Source: Amycolatopsis sp. FBCC-B4732
Lineage (GTDB): Bacteria > Actinomycetota > Actinomycetes > Mycobacteriales > Pseudonocardiaceae
Assembly: GCF_023008405.1 (NCBI RefSeq)
Contig: NZ_CP095376.1
Coordinates: 644,001-708,000, forward strand
Length of the DNA stretch: 64,000 bases
Direction: 5' to 3'
Both the position numbers and the translations under genes were made by a program. The notes beneath the pieces were generated by a model that searched no databases, was not told the origin of the DNA, and saw nothing but the letters and a program-made list of their open reading frames with translations. Below are positions 24,572 through 33,537 of the stretch, one piece after another (position 1 is the first letter of the stretch; every line of letters starts with the position of its first letter).

Positions 24572-25255
24572 GCTAAAAAATGTTCACAATCTGTTTCCTT
24601 CCGGCCTTTCGGTTACGCCCGAAAAAAAGGCCTGCCCGCCGCTCACTCGAATGCCGGAACCCCCGGGCCGGGGCTTCGACTGGGAGTGGAACAAGTGGTG
24701 TGGCTCATAGCGCCCACCGACTTTCGGCCCCTTGCCCGTCGACCGGCGTTTCCCCACGGTAAACGCTGGTCGGGACGGGTATGCGGAATGTCCTGCCGAA
24801 CAGGACCAAACGGACATCGTGGTCCGGGTGAAGCCCCTTCGCGGCTCGTTGCGGCACGTAGGGGCAGGTGGTAGCTTCTGGTTCGTTATCTCCTCGCGGG
24901 AGACCGGGTGATCGGGGCAGTAATCACCCAACCGGGAAACTGCGGGGATCTGGGGTCTGGGGAAAGGTTCGTCTGATGAACGGGTACCGCTGTCCTTCGT
25001 GAGGGACGCTGAATAGACACTGACGCCGGCTCATGCGCGAGCCGGTCGAGTTCGCAATCGCCGGTCGACGCCGTTGGGGAGCGGTGGGCCGTGTGATTGC
25101 TGTGAAGCAATGCGTGCGGAGGCATTCGCCTGCCCGCACACGTGCCTGTGCTGGTGATTCGCGGAAAAAACCGGAGCCGGCGGCCTGGGGGTCGTCGTGC
25201 CGGCCGTGGATCGAAGGAATCCAACACACAGAGAATTTCTGGGGGAAGTTCCGTC
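24572..25255. other. Long leader region upstream of the LAL regulator, no gene seen
   Basis: 684 bases without a supportable gene. The first part is unusually AT-rich for this genome (GCTAAAAAATGTTCACAATC, later CGAAAAAAAGG) and probably holds promoters. A single TAGGGG element lies at 24859-24864. A small hairpin (TCTCCTCGCGGGAGA) is near 24889. The region marks the border between chromosomal genes and the biosynthetic cluster. Confidence 0.55.
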
Positions 25256-28105
25256 ATGCTCATCGAACGTGACTTCGAAACGGCGACGCTGAGTCAGATG
25301 CTCGCCGACTGCCATTCCGGGGCCGGCGGTGTCGGCCTCGTCCTCGGACCGGTCGCCAGCGGGAAAACGGCCCTGCTGGAAGAGTTCGGCAGACAGGCCG
25401 CCGGTACCGGCGCGGTCGTGCTGTCCGCCTCCGGCGCCCGGTCGGAAACCGCCGTGGGGCTGGGTGTCGTTTCCCAGCTGGTGCACACCCCGGGTGTCCG
25501 CGCGGACATCGTCGACCAGGTTTCGGCGTACGTGGAGGACGCCGAAGCCGACGCGACGCTGCTCGACAGCCGGTTTCTGCACCGCCTGTCCAGCGCGGTG
25601 ATCAGCTGGTCGGCCGAGACCCCGCTGGTGATCTGCGTCGACGACGCCCACTACGCCGATCCCGCGTCGCTGCAGTTCCTGCAGCACATGGCGCGGCGCA
25701 TCCGGCCCGCCCGGGTGCTCGTGCTGCTCGCCGAACGCGCGGACCCCGGCGAACGGCGCCCGGTCCGCCACGTCGACCTGATGCGGCGCCCGCACTGCCG
25801 CCAGCTGCGGCTGGCCCCGCTGTCCCGCAACGGCGTCGGCGTCCTGCTGGCGGGCAAGCTGGACGAGGGCAAGGCGCACGCGCTGGCCGCGGAGTGCTTC
25901 GCGATCAGCGGCGGCAACCCGCTGCTGGCCACCGCGCTGGTGCAGGACACCAGGGCGGCGGGCGCGGGCGGGGTCGTCGCCGGGCCCGCCTACCGGCATG
26001 CGGTGCTCAGCTGCCTGCACTCCAGCGAGCCGCGGGCGCTCGAACTCGCCCGGGCGCTCGCCGTCCTCGGCGACGGCGAGCAGTCGCCGATCGCGCTGGC
26101 GGGCGGCATGGTCTCCTTCGCGCCGGCCACCGCCGAGCCGGTGCGCCGGGCGCTGGAGTCGGCCGGCGTCCTCGACGGGCACCGGTTCCGCCACGCCGAG
26201 GGCCGCGTGGCGGTGCTCGACGAGCTCGACCCCGCCGTCCGGTCCGCCCTCCACGGCCAGGCCGCGCGCCTGCTGTTCGACCAGGGCGCCCGGCCGACCG
26301 CGATCGCCGCCCACGTCGTGGCGGGGAACCTGGACGAGCCGTGGACCGAGCACCTGCTGTCCGAGGCGTCGGAGGCGGCGCTGCTCGAGGACGACGTCGA
26401 ACTGGCCCGCGCCTGCATCGCGCTGGCCAGCCGCTGCTGCACCGACGACCGCGACCGCGCGATCGCCAAGGCGTCGCTGGCCGACATCGAGTGGCGGACG
26501 ACCCCGGCGAAGGCGATGCGGCGGCTGCCGGAGCTGGTGCACGCGACCCGCGCCGGGCACCTGCCGGGCATCCGGGTCGTCGGCATCTTCGAGTTCCTGC
26601 TGTGGTTCGGCCGGGTCGACGAGGCCGTGGAGATCGCGAACGCCTTCGGCGACCTCGTCGACTCCACCGACCGCCGCACCCGCGGCGAGCTGCTCACGCT
26701 CGACTCGTGGCTGGCCAGCTCGGTGCCGGGGATGCGGCACCTCGTCGAGCCGATGCTCGCGACCTGCACCGGGGACGCGGCCGCGCCGCGGCTCGGGCTG
26801 GTGGTGAACTCGCAGCAGAAGGCGGTCGACGCGCTCACCAGCGCCGTCCGCGAAGGCCCGACCGAGGCGGCCGTGCTCGACGCCGAGCAGGTGCTGGAAG
26901 GCACCCGGATGACCGACACCAGCCTGCGGCACCTGGTGTTCGCCGCCACGGTGCTGATCTACGCCGAGCGCCTCGACAAGGCCGCGACCTGGGCCGAGCA
27001 CCTGATGGCGCAGGCCGCCGGGCGCCCGGCCCCGACGTGGCAGGCGTCGCTGGCGGAACTGCGTGCGGAGGTCGCCCTCCGCCAGGGCGACCTGCCGCTC
27101 GCGGCCCGCAACGCGAAGATCGCGCTGACGAAGATGACGCCGGAGGCCTGGGGCATCGGGGTCGGCGCCCCGCTGGCCACGCTGCTGGCGGCGCTGACCG
27201 AGATGGGCCGGTTCGACGAGGCGGCGGAGCTGCTCAACCAGCCGGTGCCCGACGCGCTCGGCGAGACCCGGTTCGGCCTGCACTACCTGCACGCGCGGGG
27301 GCACTACTACCTCGCGACGGGCCGGCTGCCGACCGCGCTGAACGACTTCCTCGCCTGCGGGGAGCAGATGGCGCGCTGGGACCTGGACCAGCCGTCGCTG
27401 GTGCCGTGGCGTTCCAGCGCCGCGGAGGTCTACCTGAAGCTGGGTGACCGCGAGAAGGCCCGGGAACTCGCCGAGGAGCAGGCGGCGAAGCTCGGCCCGG
27501 ACTGCGGGGACCGGACGCGGGGCATCACGCTGCGGACACTCGCGCTCGTGGCCGACCCGGCCCGGCGGCCGAAGCTGATGCAGGAAGCGGCCGACGCGCT
27601 CGAGAAGTCCGGTGCCAAGCTGGAACTGGCCCGGACGCTGGCCGAGCTGAGCCGGGCCGGCGGCGACCCCGCCATCGCGCGCACGGCGAGCCGGGACGCG
27701 CGGGCGCTGGCCAAGGAGTGCGGGGCGGAGCTGCTGCGGCGGTCCTTCCTCGAGGGCGGCTCCGACGACGTCGTGGTCTCCCTCCGCGGTGCGGTGGCGC
27801 CGACCGACGTCAAGCTGCTCACCGACGCCGAACAGCGGGTCGGCTGGCTGGCCGCGCGGGGCCACACCAACCGGGAGATCGCGAGCCGGCTCTACATCAC
27901 CGTCAGCACCGTGGAGCAGCACCTGACGCGCGTCTACCGCAAGCTGAGCGTCACCCGGCGCCGCGACCTGGCGTCGGAACCGCAGCTGCGGGTGCCGGAG
28001 CAGCAGGAGCGGGTGCCGGGTGCGGCCCGTCAGCCCGTCGCGGTCAACCACCAGGCGGTGCCCCCGGTGCGCCGTCCGCTGCGGCCGGTACCGCCCGTGC
28101 GCTGA
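25256..28105 (+). CDS. LAL-type (large ATP-binding LuxR) pathway regulator
   Basis: A 949-residue transcriptional activator typical of polyketide clusters (AmphRI-, NysRI-, PikD-like). Residues 31-38 form the Walker A motif (GPVASGKT), and LVICVDDAHYADPASL at 124-139 the Walker B. A long TPR-like helical region follows. The C-terminal LuxR helix-turn-helix starts near residue 853 (LTDAEQRVGWLAARGHTNRE, then IASRLYITVSTVEQHL). Unlike most LALs it has a further ~45-residue Pro/Arg/Gln-rich tail. ATG 25256 has GGGGGAAG upstream; a longer in-frame reading from 25142 lacks family similarity. Being alone behind a long leader, it is the likely master switch of the cluster. Confidence 0.93.
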   Translation: MLIERDFETATLSQMLADCHSGAGGVGLVLGPVASGKTALLEEFGRQAAGTGAVVLSASGARSETAVGLGVVSQLVHTPGVRADIVDQVSAYVEDAEADATLLDSRFLHRLSSAVISWSAETPLVICVDDAHYADPASLQFLQHMARRIRPARVLVLLAERADPGERRPVRHVDLMRRPHCRQLRLAPLSRNGVGVLLAGKLDEGKAHALAAECFAISGGNPLLATALVQDTRAAGAGGVVAGPAYRHAVLSCLHSSEPRALELARALAVLGDGEQSPIALAGGMVSFAPATAEPVRRALESAGVLDGHRFRHAEGRVAVLDELDPAVRSALHGQAARLLFDQGARPTAIAAHVVAGNLDEPWTEHLLSEASEAALLEDDVELARACIALASRCCTDDRDRAIAKASLADIEWRTTPAKAMRRLPELVHATRAGHLPGIRVVGIFEFLLWFGRVDEAVEIANAFGDLVDSTDRRTRGELLTLDSWLASSVPGMRHLVEPMLATCTGDAAAPRLGLVVNSQQKAVDALTSAVREGPTEAAVLDAEQVLEGTRMTDTSLRHLVFAATVLIYAERLDKAATWAEHLMAQAAGRPAPTWQASLAELRAEVALRQGDLPLAARNAKIALTKMTPEAWGIGVGAPLATLLAALTEMGRFDEAAELLNQPVPDALGETRFGLHYLHARGHYYLATGRLPTALNDFLACGEQMARWDLDQPSLVPWRSSAAEVYLKLGDREKARELAEEQAAKLGPDCGDRTRGITLRTLALVADPARRPKLMQEAADALEKSGAKLELARTLAELSRAGGDPAIARTASRDARALAKECGAELLRRSFLEGGSDDVVVSLRGAVAPTDVKLLTDAEQRVGWLAARGHTNREIASRLYITVSTVEQHLTRVYRKLSVTRRRDLASEPQLRVPEQQERVPGAARQPVAVNHQAVPPVRRPLRPVPPVR

Positions 28106-28118
28106 CACCTCGGCGGTG

Positions 28119-28161
28119 CGAAGGAGCCGGGACCCGCCTCGCGCGGGTCCCGGCTCCTTCG
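28119..28161. terminator. 18-bp perfect hairpin after the LAL gene
   Basis: CGAAGGAGCCGGGACCCG (28119-28136) pairs without mismatch with 28144-28161 around a seven-base loop, 13 bases after the stop codon. It separates the regulator from the sugar operon. Confidence 0.85.
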
Positions 28162-28176
28162 CGTGTTCCTGGCCCA

Positions 28177-28225
28177 CCCCTAGGTTTTCCGCCCCGCCCC
28201 TAGGCCACTTCGGACGGGGTAGGGG
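28177..28225. promoter_or_regulatory. Array of CCCCTA/TAGGGG elements upstream of the sugar operon
   Basis: CCCCTAGG occurs at 28177-28184 and again at 28197-28204, 20 bases (two helical turns) apart. A reverse TAGGGG lies at 28220-28225. The same hexamer recurs in the promoter regions at 36729-36760 and 51291-51347, so it is a candidate operator for the LAL or the NarL-type regulator. The rest of the gap to 28426 must hold the gmd promoter, but I cannot fix its boxes. Confidence 0.5.
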
Positions 28226-28426
28226 CGGCCCATTGACTTGGTGCCGATCTCCTTGACTTCGCGGCGGCCTGGCGCGAGCGTGGACGTCGTTGCCGACCAC
28301 CGGACGCGGATTCGGCGGTACAGCGCGATTTTCGCGGCGGCAGGGTTCACCGAAGCTGCTCGCAAGGCGGCCGGACGACGCCACGGCGGGAGCTGCACTC
28401 GTTACGTGGCAAGGGAAGGCACATTC

Positions 28427-29458
28427 ATGGCGAAGCGTGCGTTGATCACGGGTATCACCGGGCAGGACGGGTCGTACCTGGCCGAACACCTCCTGGCCGA
28501 GGGCTACCAGGTCTGGGGCCTGGTCCGCGGCCAGGCGAACCCGCGCAAGTCGCGGATCAGCAGGCTGGTCTCCGATCTCCACTTCGTGGAGGGCGACCTG
28601 ATGGACCAGGTCAGCCTCGTGGCCGCGGTGGACCTGGTGCAGCCGGACGAGGTCTACAACCTCGCGGCCATCTCGTTCGTGCCGATGTCCTGGCAGCAGC
28701 CGGAACTCACCACCGAGGTGAACGGCATGGGCGTGCTGCGGGTGCTCGAAGCGGTCCGGATGGTGTGCGGGCTGGACAAGTCGCGGCCCACCGGCGGCGG
28801 CGGGATCCGGTTCTACCAGGCGTCGTCGTCGGAGATGTACGGCAAGGTCGCCGAGACCCCGCAGAACGAGCAGACCATCTTCCACCCGCGCAGCCCCTAC
28901 GGCGTCGCGAAGACCTACGGGCACTTCATCACCAAGAACTACCGCGAATCCTTCGGCATGTTCGGGGTTTCCGGGATCCTGTTCAACCACGAGTCGCCGC
29001 GCCGCGGGGCCGAGTTCGTCACCCGCAAGATCACCATGGCGGTGGCGGAGATCAAGCTGGGCCTGCGCGACAAGCTCTACCTCGGCAACCTGGACGCGGT
29101 GCGCGACTGGGGCTTCGCCGGCGACTACGTCCGCGCGATGCACCTGATGCTGCAGCAGGACACGGCGACCGACTACGTCGTCGGCACCGGCGAGATGCAC
29201 TCGGTCCGCGACGCCGTCCAGATCGCCTTCGACGCGGTCGGCCTGAACTGGCACGACTACGTCGTCATCGACCCGGCCCTGGTGCGGCCCGCGGAGGTCG
29301 AAACCCTCTGCGCCAACCCGGACAAGGCACGCGTCGAGCTCGGCTGGAAGCAGTCGGTCGACTTCGAAGAGCTGATGCGCATGATGGTCGAGGCCGACCT
29401 GCGCAAGGCGTCGAACGAGCACAAGTACAGCGAACTGATGCTCGCCGGGAGCTGGTGA
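28427..29458 (+). CDS. gmd: GDP-mannose 4,6-dehydratase
   Basis: A 343-residue short-chain-dehydrogenase-type enzyme converting GDP-mannose to GDP-4-keto-6-deoxymannose in the cytoplasm. It has the NADP-binding GITGQDGSYLAEHLL at the N-terminus, the SSSEMYG catalytic segment, the YGVAK Tyr/Lys pair and NHESPRRGAEFVTRKIT, all diagnostic of Gmd. In polyene clusters the counterpart (NysDIII/AmphDIII) makes the first committed step to mycosamine. ATG 28427 has AAGGGAAGG upstream. The glycosyltransferase starts four bases after the stop, and the aminotransferase follows, forming a three-gene sugar operon. Confidence 0.95.
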   Translation: MAKRALITGITGQDGSYLAEHLLAEGYQVWGLVRGQANPRKSRISRLVSDLHFVEGDLMDQVSLVAAVDLVQPDEVYNLAAISFVPMSWQQPELTTEVNGMGVLRVLEAVRMVCGLDKSRPTGGGGIRFYQASSSEMYGKVAETPQNEQTIFHPRSPYGVAKTYGHFITKNYRESFGMFGVSGILFNHESPRRGAEFVTRKITMAVAEIKLGLRDKLYLGNLDAVRDWGFAGDYVRAMHLMLQQDTATDYVVGTGEMHSVRDAVQIAFDAVGLNWHDYVVIDPALVRPAEVETLCANPDKARVELGWKQSVDFEELMRMMVEADLRKASNEHKYSELMLAGSW

Positions 29459-29462
29459 AACG

Positions 29463-30815
29463 ATGGCTCCCGTCCTGTTCGCGTCGATCGCCGACGCCGG
29501 CATGATCAACCCGCTGCTCGTCATCGCGGGCGAGCTCGCCCGCCGCGGCGTGCCGGACCTGTACTTCGCGTCCACTGAGGACCGTCGCGCCGCCGTCGAG
29601 GCGATCTCCGCCGACAACCCGGTGAAGTTCGTGTCGTTCGGGGAGCGTCTCGAGCGCCCGCCGGGCGAGTGGGACCCGGACCTCTACGCCGCCGCGACGC
29701 AGCCCGCGAAGCCCGGCAGCCTGACGGCGCGGCCGCAGAACGTGATCGCCTACCTCAGCGGTGTCACGGACGCGAGCATCATGGTGACGATGTACGAGCG
29801 CGCGCTGGCCGTCGTCGACGAGGTCAAGCCGGGGCTGATGGTCATCGACTCCTCCAGCGTCTACCCGACCGACGCGGCGATCGCGCGGGACATCCCGTAC
29901 GTCTACAGCGTGCCGATCTCGGTCAGCGAGGTCTTCGCCGACCGCCTCCCGCTGAGCTACCCGAGCCCGAACACCGGGCTGCCGCGCGACCTCTCCGGGC
30001 GCCAGAAGCTCGCGAACCTCGGCTTCCGGCTGCGGCTGCTGCTCGGCATGCTGACGAAGGTGCCGGCGGTCCAGTTCACCAAGGCCCGCAAGGAAGCCGG
30101 CATCCTGAACGCGACCGCGGGCCAGTCCACCTACGCCGACCGCGCGCAGGCGATCCTGGCCTACTCGGTGTTCGGCATGGAGTACCCGTTCGAGGCGGCG
30201 CCGTCGCACCTGAAGATGGTCGGCCCGGTCGTCCCGCCGCTGCCCGAGGCGGTGGAGCCGGACCCGGCGCTGTCGGCCTGGCTCGACGAGCACGAGTCGG
30301 TCGTCTACCTGGCGTTCGGCACCCACATGCGGCTGACCGCGCCCCAGGTGACGGCGATCGCCGAAGGGGCGCGCAAGCTCGGGCCGGAGCACCACGTGCT
30401 GTGGAAGCTGCCCAAGGCCCAGCGCGCGCTGCTGCCGGCGGACCTGCCGTCGAACGTGCGGCTGGAGAACTGGGTGCCGTCGCAGTTCGACGTCCTGGCC
30501 CACCCGCACGTGCGCGTGTACTACAACCACGGCGGCGGCAACAGCGCGTACGAAGGCGTCTACTTCGGCAAGCCGGGTCTCGTGCAGCCGTTCTGGATGG
30601 ACTGCCACGACCACGCGGCCCGCGTCCTCGACAGCGGCTGCGGCCTGGTCCTTTCGCACGAGGAGACGGTGTCCGCGGACGCGATCGTCGCGAAGCTGCG
30701 GAGGTTGCTGGAGGAGAAGGAGTTCACGGCGACCGCCGAGGACTGGGCGGACCGCTTCCGGTCGGCGGGCGGCGCGTCGGCCGCGGCCGACGCCGTGCAG
30801 GCCGCGGTCCGGTGA
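29463..30815 (+). CDS. Glycosyltransferase, polyene amino-sugar transferase type (NysDI/AmphDI-like)
   Basis: A 450-residue GT-B enzyme of the UGT-like family 1. The N-terminal LFASIADAGMINPLLVIAGELARRGVPDL matches my memory of the polyene mycosaminyltransferases rather than the common macrolide transferases. The C-terminal donor site shows VYLAFGTHM, LENWVPSQFDVLAHPHVRVY, then YNHGGGNSAYEGVYFGKPGL and PFWMDCHDHA. It would attach the GDP-derived amino sugar made by the flanking dehydratase and aminotransferase to the polyketide. It lacks the auxiliary P450-like partner used by TDP-sugar transferases such as DesVII, as expected for this group. Tightly packed between gmd and the aminotransferase gene. 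Confidence 0.88.
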   Translation: MAPVLFASIADAGMINPLLVIAGELARRGVPDLYFASTEDRRAAVEAISADNPVKFVSFGERLERPPGEWDPDLYAAATQPAKPGSLTARPQNVIAYLSGVTDASIMVTMYERALAVVDEVKPGLMVIDSSSVYPTDAAIARDIPYVYSVPISVSEVFADRLPLSYPSPNTGLPRDLSGRQKLANLGFRLRLLLGMLTKVPAVQFTKARKEAGILNATAGQSTYADRAQAILAYSVFGMEYPFEAAPSHLKMVGPVVPPLPEAVEPDPALSAWLDEHESVVYLAFGTHMRLTAPQVTAIAEGARKLGPEHHVLWKLPKAQRALLPADLPSNVRLENWVPSQFDVLAHPHVRVYYNHGGGNSAYEGVYFGKPGLVQPFWMDCHDHAARVLDSGCGLVLSHEETVSADAIVAKLRRLLEEKEFTATAEDWADRFRSAGGASAAADAVQAAVR

Positions 30816-30844
30816 TCGATTCCGTGGTCGGGGAAGGGAAGGAC

Positions 30845-31900
30845 ATGTCCGTCAAGTACCCGGTGTCGCAGCCGTACTTGGACGAAACCGAGCTGGCCAA
30901 CGTGACCGAGGCCGTCACGAGCGGCTGGATCTCCTCGCAGGGCCCGTACGTGGCCCGGTTCGAGGAGGCGTTCGCGGCGTACAACGGGGTGGCGCACGGA
31001 GTGGCGTGCTCCTCCGGCACGACGGCGCTGACGCTGGCGTTGCGGGCCCTCGGAATCGGCCCCGGCGACGAGGTGATCGTCCCGGAGTTCACGATGATCG
31101 CCTCCGCGTGGGCGGTGACGTACACGGGCGCGACGCCGGTGTTCGTCGACTGCGGCGACGACCTCAACATCGACGTGTCGCTGATCGAAGCGAAGATCAC
31201 CCCGCGCACCAAGGCGATCATGCCGGTGCACGTCTACGGCCGCCGGTGCGACATGACCGCGATCATGGAGCTGGCGTACGAGTACAACCTGCGCGTGGTG
31301 GAGGATTCCGCGGAGGCGCACGGCGTGCGCCCGGTCGGGGACATCGCCTGCTTTTCGCTGTTCGCCAACAAGATCATCGCTTCGGGCGAGGGCGGCATCT
31401 GCCTCACGTCGGACCCGCGGCTGGCCGAGCAGATGAAGCACCTGCGGGGCATGGCGTTCAACCGCGACCACACGTTCCTGCACAAGAAGATCGGCTACAA
31501 CTTCCGGATGACCAACCTCCAGGCGGCGGTGGCCGTCGCCCAGGTGGGGAAGCTGGATTCGATCCTGGCGCTGCGGGCGTCGATCGAGGAGCGGTACGAC
31601 GCCCGGCTGCGGGACGTCCCCGGCGTGACGCTGATGCCGCGCCGCGACGTGCTGTGGATGTACGACCTGCTGTGCGAGCGCCGGGAAGAGCTGCGGGAGT
31701 TCCTCGCTTCCGAGGGGGTCGAGACCCGGGTGTTCTTCAAGCCGATGAGCCGGCAGCCGATGTACCTCGACCCGGTGTGGCCATCGCTGCGCGCGAACCG
31801 GTTCGCCGAAGAGGGGCTGTACCTGCCGACGTACACGTCGTTGACGGAGGCCGATCAAGAGTACATCACCGACCGGGTGCGGAAGTTCTACGGTTGCTGA
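30845..31900 (+). CDS. DegT/DnrJ/EryC1 sugar aminotransferase (mycosamine/perosamine synthase-like)
   Basis: A 351-residue PLP enzyme placing an amino group on a GDP-keto-6-deoxyhexose. Motifs: LDETELANVTEAVTSGWISS at the N-terminus, CSSGTTALTLALRALGIGPG, then PEFTMIASAWAVTYTGATPVFVDC, VVEDSAEAHGVRP and the PLP-binding lysine in SLFANKIIASGEGG. The protein resembles AmphDII/NysDII (mycosamine, C3 amination) as well as GDP-perosamine synthase (C4 amination); I cannot separate these by eye. No sugar 3,4-ketoisomerase gene is present, but polyene clusters lack one too. ATG 30845 follows a GGGAAGGGAAGGA site. A bidirectional terminator follows. Confidence 0.9.
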   Translation: MSVKYPVSQPYLDETELANVTEAVTSGWISSQGPYVARFEEAFAAYNGVAHGVACSSGTTALTLALRALGIGPGDEVIVPEFTMIASAWAVTYTGATPVFVDCGDDLNIDVSLIEAKITPRTKAIMPVHVYGRRCDMTAIMELAYEYNLRVVEDSAEAHGVRPVGDIACFSLFANKIIASGEGGICLTSDPRLAEQMKHLRGMAFNRDHTFLHKKIGYNFRMTNLQAAVAVAQVGKLDSILALRASIEERYDARLRDVPGVTLMPRRDVLWMYDLLCERREELREFLASEGVETRVFFKPMSRQPMYLDPVWPSLRANRFAEEGLYLPTYTSLTEADQEYITDRVRKFYGC

Positions 31901-31918
31901 TCGCGCGCTGAACGAGGA

Positions 31919-31949
31919 AAGGCCCGCAGCCACCCCGGCTGCGGGCCTT
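31919..31949. terminator. 13-bp perfect bidirectional terminator
   Basis: AAGGCCCGCAGCC (31919-31931) pairs with 31937-31949 with a five-base loop; the right arm ends in CCTTCTTC. It separates the sugar operon (+) from the convergent response-regulator operon (-). Confidence 0.85.
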
Positions 31950-31954
31950 CTTCG

Positions 31955-32614
31955 TCAGGGCTTGGGCACCTTGCTGCTCAAGTACGTCAGCACCGCCAGC
32001 ACCCGCCGGTTGTCGTCTTCGTGCTGGGTCAGGTCCAGCTTCGTGAAGATGCTCGCCGTGTGCTTGCCCACGGCGGCTTCGCTGATCACCATCCGCTGGG
32101 CGATCGCCGCGTTCGAGCGGCCCTCCGCCATCAGCTCCAGCACCTGGCGCTCCCGCGGCGTCAACGCGTCCAGCGGGTCCCGGCGCGAGCGGCTCGCCAG
32201 CAGCTTCGAGATGACCTCGGGGTCCATCGCCGTCCCGCCGGCCGCGACCATGCGCAGGGCGTCCACGAACTGGTCGGCGTTGAGCACCCGGTCCTTCAGC
32301 AGGTACCCGATCGCCCCCGTGCCGTCCGCCAGCAGCTCGCGGGCGTACGTCTGCTCGACGTGCTGGGAGAGCACCAGCACGGGCATCCCTGGGCGCCGCT
32401 TGCGCGCCTCCAGGGCCGCGCGGATGCCCTCGTCGCTGAACTTGGGGGGCAGCCGGACGTCCACCACCGCGATGTCCGGGGTGTGGTCCTCGATGGCCTT
32501 CAGCAGCTCTGTCGCGTTGCCGACCGCGGCCACGACGGTGAACCCCTTCGCCTCGAGCAGCCGGGTCATGCCGTCTCGAAGCAGGTAGAGATCCTCCGCG
32601 AGGACAACGCGCAC
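31955..32614 (-). CDS. NarL/LuxR-family response regulator
   Basis: A 219-residue two-component response regulator. The receiver domain has the acidic pair in VVLAED, the phospho-acceptor Asp in DIAVVDVRLPP and the Lys in LLKD. The C-terminal LuxR HTH is LTPRERQVLELMAEGRSNAA followed by IAQRMVISEAAVGKHTASIFTK. The start is GTG 32614 with AGGAG six bases upstream. It is the last gene of a minus-strand set that includes the ABC exporter, and its likely partner kinase is at 36863, divergent from the same set. Probable target: the palindrome at 36729-36760. Confidence 0.92.
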   Translation of the reverse strand: MRVVLAEDLYLLRDGMTRLLEAKGFTVVAAVGNATELLKAIEDHTPDIAVVDVRLPPKFSDEGIRAALEARKRRPGMPVLVLSQHVEQTYARELLADGTGAIGYLLKDRVLNADQFVDALRMVAAGGTAMDPEVISKLLASRSRRDPLDALTPRERQVLELMAEGRSNAAIAQRMVISEAAVGKHTASIFTKLDLTQHEDDNRRVLAVLTYLSSKVPKP

Positions 32615-32700
32615 GAACCGCTCCTGGGTTTCCGGGCCGGGCGGGGCCGGGGCTGGGTGGTCCAACCGTACCGTCGCCGCACCCGCCCGGTTACCCCGCG

Positions 32701-33537
32701 TCAGTCCAGCGCGCGCTTCAGGAACCCGCGGATCCCGAAGACCCCGAAGATCATCGTCGCCGCCACCATGACCACCAGGGAGATCCACAGCGGGATCGAC
32801 TGGACCTGGGTCGGCATCACCAGCCGGCGCAGGGCCTCCGACACGTACGTCAGGGGATTCGCCGCGCAGATCACCTGGAACCACCGCAAACCGGACAGGC
32901 TGAGCCACGGGAACTGGCCGGACCCGGTGAAGATCAGCGGGACCAGCAGGATCGTGAACACCAGGTTGATGTGCCGCGGCGGGACGATCGTGCCGAGCAC
33001 CATGCCCACCGCCGCGCCGGCCAGTGAACCCAGTGCCACGACCCCGGCCACGCCGGGCAGGGCCGCGACGTCCCAGCGGACGCCGTCGAGGATGAGCAGG
33101 CCGATCGGGATCATCACCAGGCCGGCGATGATGCCGCGGATCGCGCCGAACAACATCTTCTCCACCGCCACCAGGCGGATCGACAGCGGCGCCAGCAGCC
33201 TGTCCTCGATCTCCCTGGTCACCGAGAAGTCCAGCACCAGCGGGAGCGCGGTGTTCTGCAGCGCGCCGGTGAACGCGTTCATCGCGACCATGCCGGGCAG
33301 CAGGATCTGCGCGTACCCGGCGCCCGCGTACCCGATCTGCGAGAGCACCTTGCCGAAGATGAACAGCAGGAACAGCGGCTGGATCAGCATCTGCGCCAGG
33401 AAGGGCAGCAGCTCGCGCCCGGTGACGAAGAAGTCGCGGCCGAGCACGGCGAAGAACGCGCGGGCCTGGCCGGGGTTGCCGGCCTGGCCGGTCCCGGTGC
33501 CGATCCCGGGCTGCGGGGTGAGCGTCGTGGCGGTCAT
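32701..33537 (-). CDS. ABC-2 type exporter permease (DrrB-like)
   Basis: A 278-residue membrane subunit with six hydrophobic segments. These include FLAQMLIQPLFLLFIFGKVL near 45-64, MLFGAIRGIIAGLVMIPIGLL near 130-150, a segment ending VVALGSLAGAAVGMVLGTI, FTILLVPLIFTGSGQFP, and IPLWISLVVMVAATMIFGVF at the C-terminus. The ABC-2 signature (NPLTYVSEALR) precedes the last helix. It forms a drug exporter with the ATPase encoded immediately upstream; the ATG at 33537 overlaps the ATPase stop by four bases. Expected to pump the cluster product out of the cell. Confidence 0.92.
   Translation of the reverse strand: MTATTLTPQPGIGTGTGQAGNPGQARAFFAVLGRDFFVTGRELLPFLAQMLIQPLFLLFIFGKVLSQIGYAGAGYAQILLPGMVAMNAFTGALQNTALPLVLDFSVTREIEDRLLAPLSIRLVAVEKMLFGAIRGIIAGLVMIPIGLLILDGVRWDVAALPGVAGVVALGSLAGAAVGMVLGTIVPPRHINLVFTILLVPLIFTGSGQFPWLSLSGLRWFQVICAANPLTYVSEALRRLVMPTQVQSIPLWISLVVMVAATMIFGVFGIRGFLKRALD

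Noticed and set aside
25031..29617. 1528-codon minus-strand frame opposite the LAL and gmd genes
   Set aside because: Shadow frame spanning two real genes and their intergenic region; no family similarity.
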